Source: an uncultured Gammaproteobacteria bacterium
GTDB taxonomy: Bacteria > Pseudomonadota > Gammaproteobacteria > Pseudomonadales > Pseudohongiellaceae
Assembly: GCA_913060495.1 (NCBI GenBank)
Contig: CAJXRP010000003.1
Span: forward strand, 124,001 to 188,000
DNA: 64,000 bases
Direction: 5' to 3'
In this document: positions 61,335 through 64,000 of the stretch, piece by piece
How positions within the stretch are numbered: position 1 is the stretch's first letter
Layout of the letters: the number at the start of each line of letters is the position of its first letter
Translations under genes and position numbers: made by a program
Notes under the pieces: generated by a model
Seen by the model: the letters and a program-made list of their open reading frames with translations, nothing else
Told to the model about the DNA's origin: nothing
The model's database searches: none

Positions 61335-61907
61335 CTAGTCTTCGTCTTCCAACGAAGGATGTTCATACCCAGTAGGCAATACTTGACCCGGATCTACACG
61401 CACGCTCAGATAGGTAATCTGATCTTGTATGTTTCTGAATCCGTGAGGTACGCCAGCAGGGATGACAACCATATCACCGGTTGAGATTGTCTTGGTCTGG
61501 CCGTTAGTGACAGTGCGACTGCCGCTGGGCCCGATTAATTCAAGAACTGAAACATTGTTGGCTGGAAATTCAATATCGCCACTTATATCGCCACCAGTTA
61601 CTAGGGTGCCTGATCCTGACAGCACGTAGTACACCTCTGTTACTTGATGATGCACAATAGCGTTTACTACTTCGCCTTCAGTGCGATTACCTTTTCTTTG
61701 TAAAATTCCAACGCCGACATTTACCTCGTCGCCGATATCAACCACTTTTATCTGCTGGTCGATTGTCTCTCCCATGTGCTCGAAAACAGTCATGATCTCC
61801 CCGCCGGATATATGAGTAGCCGTTGTAGGTCTCTGCGCAAAAAGGTTGGGGGATAGCGCGCAAAGTAATGTTGCGCTGAGCATAAGCTTGAGTGTCTTGT
61901 TATTCAT
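61335..61907 (-). CDS. Exported cupin-domain protein
   Basis: 190 residues with a signal peptide (LMLSATLLCALSPNLFAQ). One cupin barrel: motif 1 HHQVTEVYYVLSGSGTLVTGG, motif 2 GDMVVIPAGVPHGFRN, with histidine and glutamate metal ligands. Cupins bind a metal and a small ligand or act as isomerases or oxygenases. An acidic tail (SLEDED) ends the protein. GAGGA precedes the ATG. It may act in the periplasm on the products of the neighbouring exported hydrolases, but that is speculation. Confidence 0.85.
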   Translation of the reverse strand: MNNKTLKLMLSATLLCALSPNLFAQRPTTATHISGGEIMTVFEHMGETIDQQIKVVDIGDEVNVGVGILQRKGNRTEGEVVNAIVHHQVTEVYYVLSGSGTLVTGGDISGDIEFPANNVSVLELIGPSGSRTVTNGQTKTISTGDMVVIPAGVPHGFRNIQDQITYLSVRVDPGQVLPTGYEHPSLEDED

Positions 61908-62090
61908 GTTTTATCTTCCTCGTGTGCTGTCTTCAATATTACTAACAGAGTGTAAATTGGAATCTGAGGTTAGAGACTATCTTACTCACGATCTTATCGC
62001 CACTCGAGAACCTTTTCCTTTGAAAGGCGATGGTCTAAAGAGTGGTGTGGCAGACGTGATGGTATTTGGCGAAGTATCTGGAGGTGGGTT

Positions 62091-62567
62091 CTAATCAGGG
62101 ATCTGCACATTGAGTGTTTCTTTCACTTCTTCCATCACCACATAGCTCGTGGATTCTTGAACACCAGGTAGGCTCAGTAGAGTGTTGCCTAGGAGTGTTC
62201 TGTAGGCATTCATGTCTGCGACTCTGGCTTTGATTAGGTAATCAAAGTTTCCAGATACCAAATAACATTCCTGTACCGGATCCAAGGCCATTGCGGCCAG
62301 TTTGAACTTGGCAAAAATATCTTGAGAGGTTCGCGATAGCCGGATCTGAACAAACACCACGAGCGCCGCCTGCAGGCTGGCTGGATCTAATAATGTGGTG
62401 TAGCCCTGAATGACCCCGTCTCTTTCCATGCGTTTGACTCTCTCTAGGCAGGGAGTCGTGGTTAGCCCTACTCGGCGGGCTAATTCGGCGAAACTGATAC
62501 GACCGTCTAGCTGAAGTTCTCGGAGGATTTTTTTATCTATTGTAGACAATGGTTTAGCTACGTTCAT
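62091..62567 (-). CDS. Lrp/AsnC family regulator
   Basis: 158 residues. The N-terminal helix-turn-helix is KKILRELQLDGRISFAELARRVGLTTTPCLERVKRMERDGVI, and the C-terminal RAM ligand domain has LVSGNFDYLIKARVADMNAYRTLL. It is divergent from alanine dehydrogenase with 149 bases between starts, so it very likely controls that gene in response to an amino acid, as AldR or BkdR-like regulators do. No strong ribosome site is visible, as often for regulators made at low level. Confidence 0.9.
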   Translation of the reverse strand: MNVAKPLSTIDKKILRELQLDGRISFAELARRVGLTTTPCLERVKRMERDGVIQGYTTLLDPASLQAALVVFVQIRLSRTSQDIFAKFKLAAMALDPVQECYLVSGNFDYLIKARVADMNAYRTLLGNTLLSLPGVQESTSYVVMEEVKETLNVQIPD

Positions 62568-62588
62568 TCGTCAATTATAGATTAATTA

Positions 62589-62612
62589 ACTATTTTATCT
62601 ATATTAAATAGT
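62589..62612. promoter_or_regulatory. ACTATTT-N10-AAATAGT palindrome in the lrp-ald intergenic region
   Basis: Perfect seven-base arms in a very AT-rich stretch (also TAGAT...ATCTA just upstream). Lrp-family proteins bind degenerate AT-rich palindromes, so this is a candidate operator serving both genes. Confidence 0.45.
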
Positions 62613-62716
62613 GGATTGTCTTGAAAAATTCAAATATTAGAGAAAAAATTCTGAGAAGCAATGGATATACTTCTTGCCATCAAGCAACCAACAATCAATT
62701 GTTTCGGAGTATCGCC

Positions 62717-63856
62717 ATGCTAATTGGAGTCCCTAAGGAAATTAAGAATCACGAATACCGCGTTGGACTCACTCCGGCGGTAGTGCGCGAGCTTTGTAAT
62801 AACGGTCACCGTGTGATTGTCGAAAATGACTGTGGCCTAGGAATAGGCATTGAGAATGCTCAGTACGAGGCGGTCGGTGCAAAGGTGATTGCTACGGCGG
62901 CGGAAATATTTGCTCAGGCCGAGATGATCGTTAAGGTAAAGGAGCCGCAGCCTCAGGAATGCAAGATGCTCAGCGAAGGACAGCTGCTGTTCACCTACCT
63001 TCATCTGGCTCCTGATCCCGAGCAAACACGGTTATTAGTTGAGTCCGGCGCTACCTGTATCGCCTATGAGACGGTTACTGATGCCGGCAATGCCTTACCA
63101 CTACTGGCACCAATGAGCGAAGTCGCTGGCAGGATGGCGATTCAAGAAGCCGCTGTGTGTTTAGAAAAATCTAAGCAGGGCAGTGGGGTATTGCTAGGCG
63201 GTGTGCCGGGCGTGGAGCCAGCTAACGTGGTTGTAATTGGCGGGGGAGTAGTTGGGCTCAATGCGGCTCGTATGGCTATTGGTTTGGGCGCTGACGTTAC
63301 TATTCTTGATCGTTCGATCTCTCGCTTAAAGCACATTGATGAAATGTTCGATGGTCGAATCAAGACTCTGTTCTCGACTACGGACACGATTGAGAGTCAG
63401 CTCAAAACAGCTGACGCAGTAATAGGTGCTGTACTGATTCCAGGTGCGGCTGCGCCAAAGCTCGTCACAAGAGACATGTTAGGACTCATGAAGAAGGGTT
63501 CTGTGCTGGTTGATGTTGCGATAGATCAGGGAGGGTGTTTTGAAACCAGCAGGGCTACAACTCACGAAGACCCGACCTATATCGTAGACGATGTCATACA
63601 TTACTGTGTGGCCAATATGCCAGGTGGTGTAGCAAGAACATCTACCTTCGCTCTGAATAATGCAACCATGCCATTTGTGTTGACCCTAGCCAATAAGGGT
63701 TACAAAGCGGCATTAATGGATGATGTGAATTTACGCAATGGCCTAAACGTACATCATGGAATGGTTACGATTGAAGCCGTCGCCGAAGTGTTAGGCTATA
63801 ACTATATTGATGCTGTCACAGCATTGCACCAAGGTGAGCTAAAAGTCTCGGCGTAG
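62717..63856 (+). CDS. ald: Alanine dehydrogenase
   Basis: 379 residues from the ATG at 62717 (CGGAG upstream); the longer frame's first 32 codons lack family similarity. It begins [21 protein letters not shown]. The substrate residues are in MIVKVKEPQ and FTYLHLAPD, and the NAD fold is [30 protein letters not shown]. It interconverts L-alanine with pyruvate and ammonia using NAD. An Lrp-type regulator is divergent from it. It can feed alanine released or racemised outside into central metabolism. Confidence 0.95.
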   Translation: MLIGVPKEIKNHEYRVGLTPAVVRELCNNGHRVIVENDCGLGIGIENAQYEAVGAKVIATAAEIFAQAEMIVKVKEPQPQECKMLSEGQLLFTYLHLAPDPEQTRLLVESGATCIAYETVTDAGNALPLLAPMSEVAGRMAIQEAAVCLEKSKQGSGVLLGGVPGVEPANVVVIGGGVVGLNAARMAIGLGADVTILDRSISRLKHIDEMFDGRIKTLFSTTDTIESQLKTADAVIGAVLIPGAAAPKLVTRDMLGLMKKGSVLVDVAIDQGGCFETSRATTHEDPTYIVDDVIHYCVANMPGGVARTSTFALNNATMPFVLTLANKGYKAALMDDVNLRNGLNVHHGMVTIEAVAEVLGYNYIDAVTALHQGELKVSA

Positions 63857-63957
63857 ATTTGCTGCTTTCGGCTCGGGACTGTATTTCCTCGCGGGTAAGT
63901 GACGCCCATGGGACTCGTTTCGCGCTTGTTTTGGAAGGCTGGGTTAGTCAGAAAAGA

Positions 63958-64000
63958 ATGTGCGGCCACATTGCAGATTCGCGGGTAGAGCTATGTCCAT
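63958..64000 (+). CDS. Possible 5' end of a gene starting MCG (truncated by the window edge)
   Basis: An ATG at 63958 opens a frame MCGHIADSRVELCP that runs off the end. A Cys at position 2 is seen in SRAP/HMCES-type and class II amidotransferase proteins. The upstream ribosome site is weak (AGAAAAGA) and only 14 codons can be seen, so this is a guess. Confidence 0.2.
   Translation, partial: MCGHIADSRVELCP

Noticed and set aside
1-64000. CRISPR array, prophage, insertion sequence or integron
   Set aside because: No repeat-spacer pattern, transposase, integrase or phage structural gene could be found; the only mobile hints are one weak repeat-like string and one gene remnant.

Overview
The window looks like the chromosome of an aerobic, probably marine gammaproteobacterium. 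Support comes from the gene complement: DbpA helicase, OvoA ovothiol synthase, TAXI-type TRAP transport, several quinoprotein dehydrogenases, an HAE1-type RND pump and many exported hydrolases. Base composition is moderate and even throughout. I see no rRNA, tRNA, CRISPR, prophage or insertion sequence. The exact genus cannot be read from this window; an oligotrophic lineage of the OMG/OM182/Pseudohongiella kind is a guess.

Layout. 0-4.4 kb: two tandem, near-duplicate exported PQQ dehydrogenases (minus strand). 4.6-8.2 kb: a TAXI solute-binding protein, its fused TRAP permease and a small DUF2834 membrane protein. 8.2-12.1 kb: a decayed streptogramin-lyase-like fragment, a CBM9/DUF5916 outer-membrane-type protein and an exported fumarylacetoacetate-hydrolase-fold enzyme. 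12.2-20.3 kb: AAC(3)-like acetyltransferase, exported zinc metalloprotease followed by an FG-GAP/ASPIC protein, peroxiredoxin, two proteins of unknown function and an ACR3 arsenite exporter. 20.5-23.6 kb: APC permease, tandem universal stress protein and an unnoticed operon of three tiny membrane proteins. 23.7-29.7 kb: ADP-ribosylglycohydrolase, then MFS transporter, ovoA and a PLP enzyme that together look like an ovothiol operon. 29.8-34.1 kb: RND pump and adaptor. 34.4-36.7 kb: an overlapping pair encoding a PHM-like copper protein with a c-type haem motif and an exported partner. 37-39.6 kb: small exported, STAS-like and VOC proteins. 39.9-48.8 kb: a third PQQ dehydrogenase, a short BCCT-like transporter with a choline-dehydrogenase-like flavoenzyme, a membrane-bound glucose-dehydrogenase-type quinoprotein and a family VIII esterase-like hydrolase. 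49.2-50.6 kb: a PssA-like CDP-alcohol phosphatidyltransferase next to a cytidylyltransferase, then a 38-residue lysine/alanine-rich protein. 50.6-53.5 kb: a periplasmic racemase with an N-acyl-D-amino-acid deacylase. 53.6-64 kb: SulP transporter, dbpA, M20 peptidase, MFS, alpha/beta hydrolase, cupin, and a divergent lrp-ald pair.

How it fits together. The region suggests a cell that oxidises alcohols, sugars or choline-type compounds in the periplasm, imports carboxylates or amino acids by TRAP, APC and BCCT routes, processes D-amino acids and N-acyl-D-amino acids outside the cytoplasm, uses alanine under Lrp control, and protects itself with ovothiol, peroxiredoxin and efflux. No pqq biosynthesis genes, betaine-aldehyde dehydrogenase or TolC-type channel lie in the window, so these must be supplied elsewhere if the systems work.

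Most promising observations: the putative MFS-ovoA-lyase operon; a Bsr-like racemase whose usual catalytic tyrosine is read as lysine; the three-microprotein operon; the PHM/cytochrome pair with an FNR-like box upstream; the paired CDP-alcohol enzymes; and a terminator-like hairpin in a 0.7 kb gene-free stretch that could end a small RNA. All functional assignments rest on motif recognition by eye; no database search was run.
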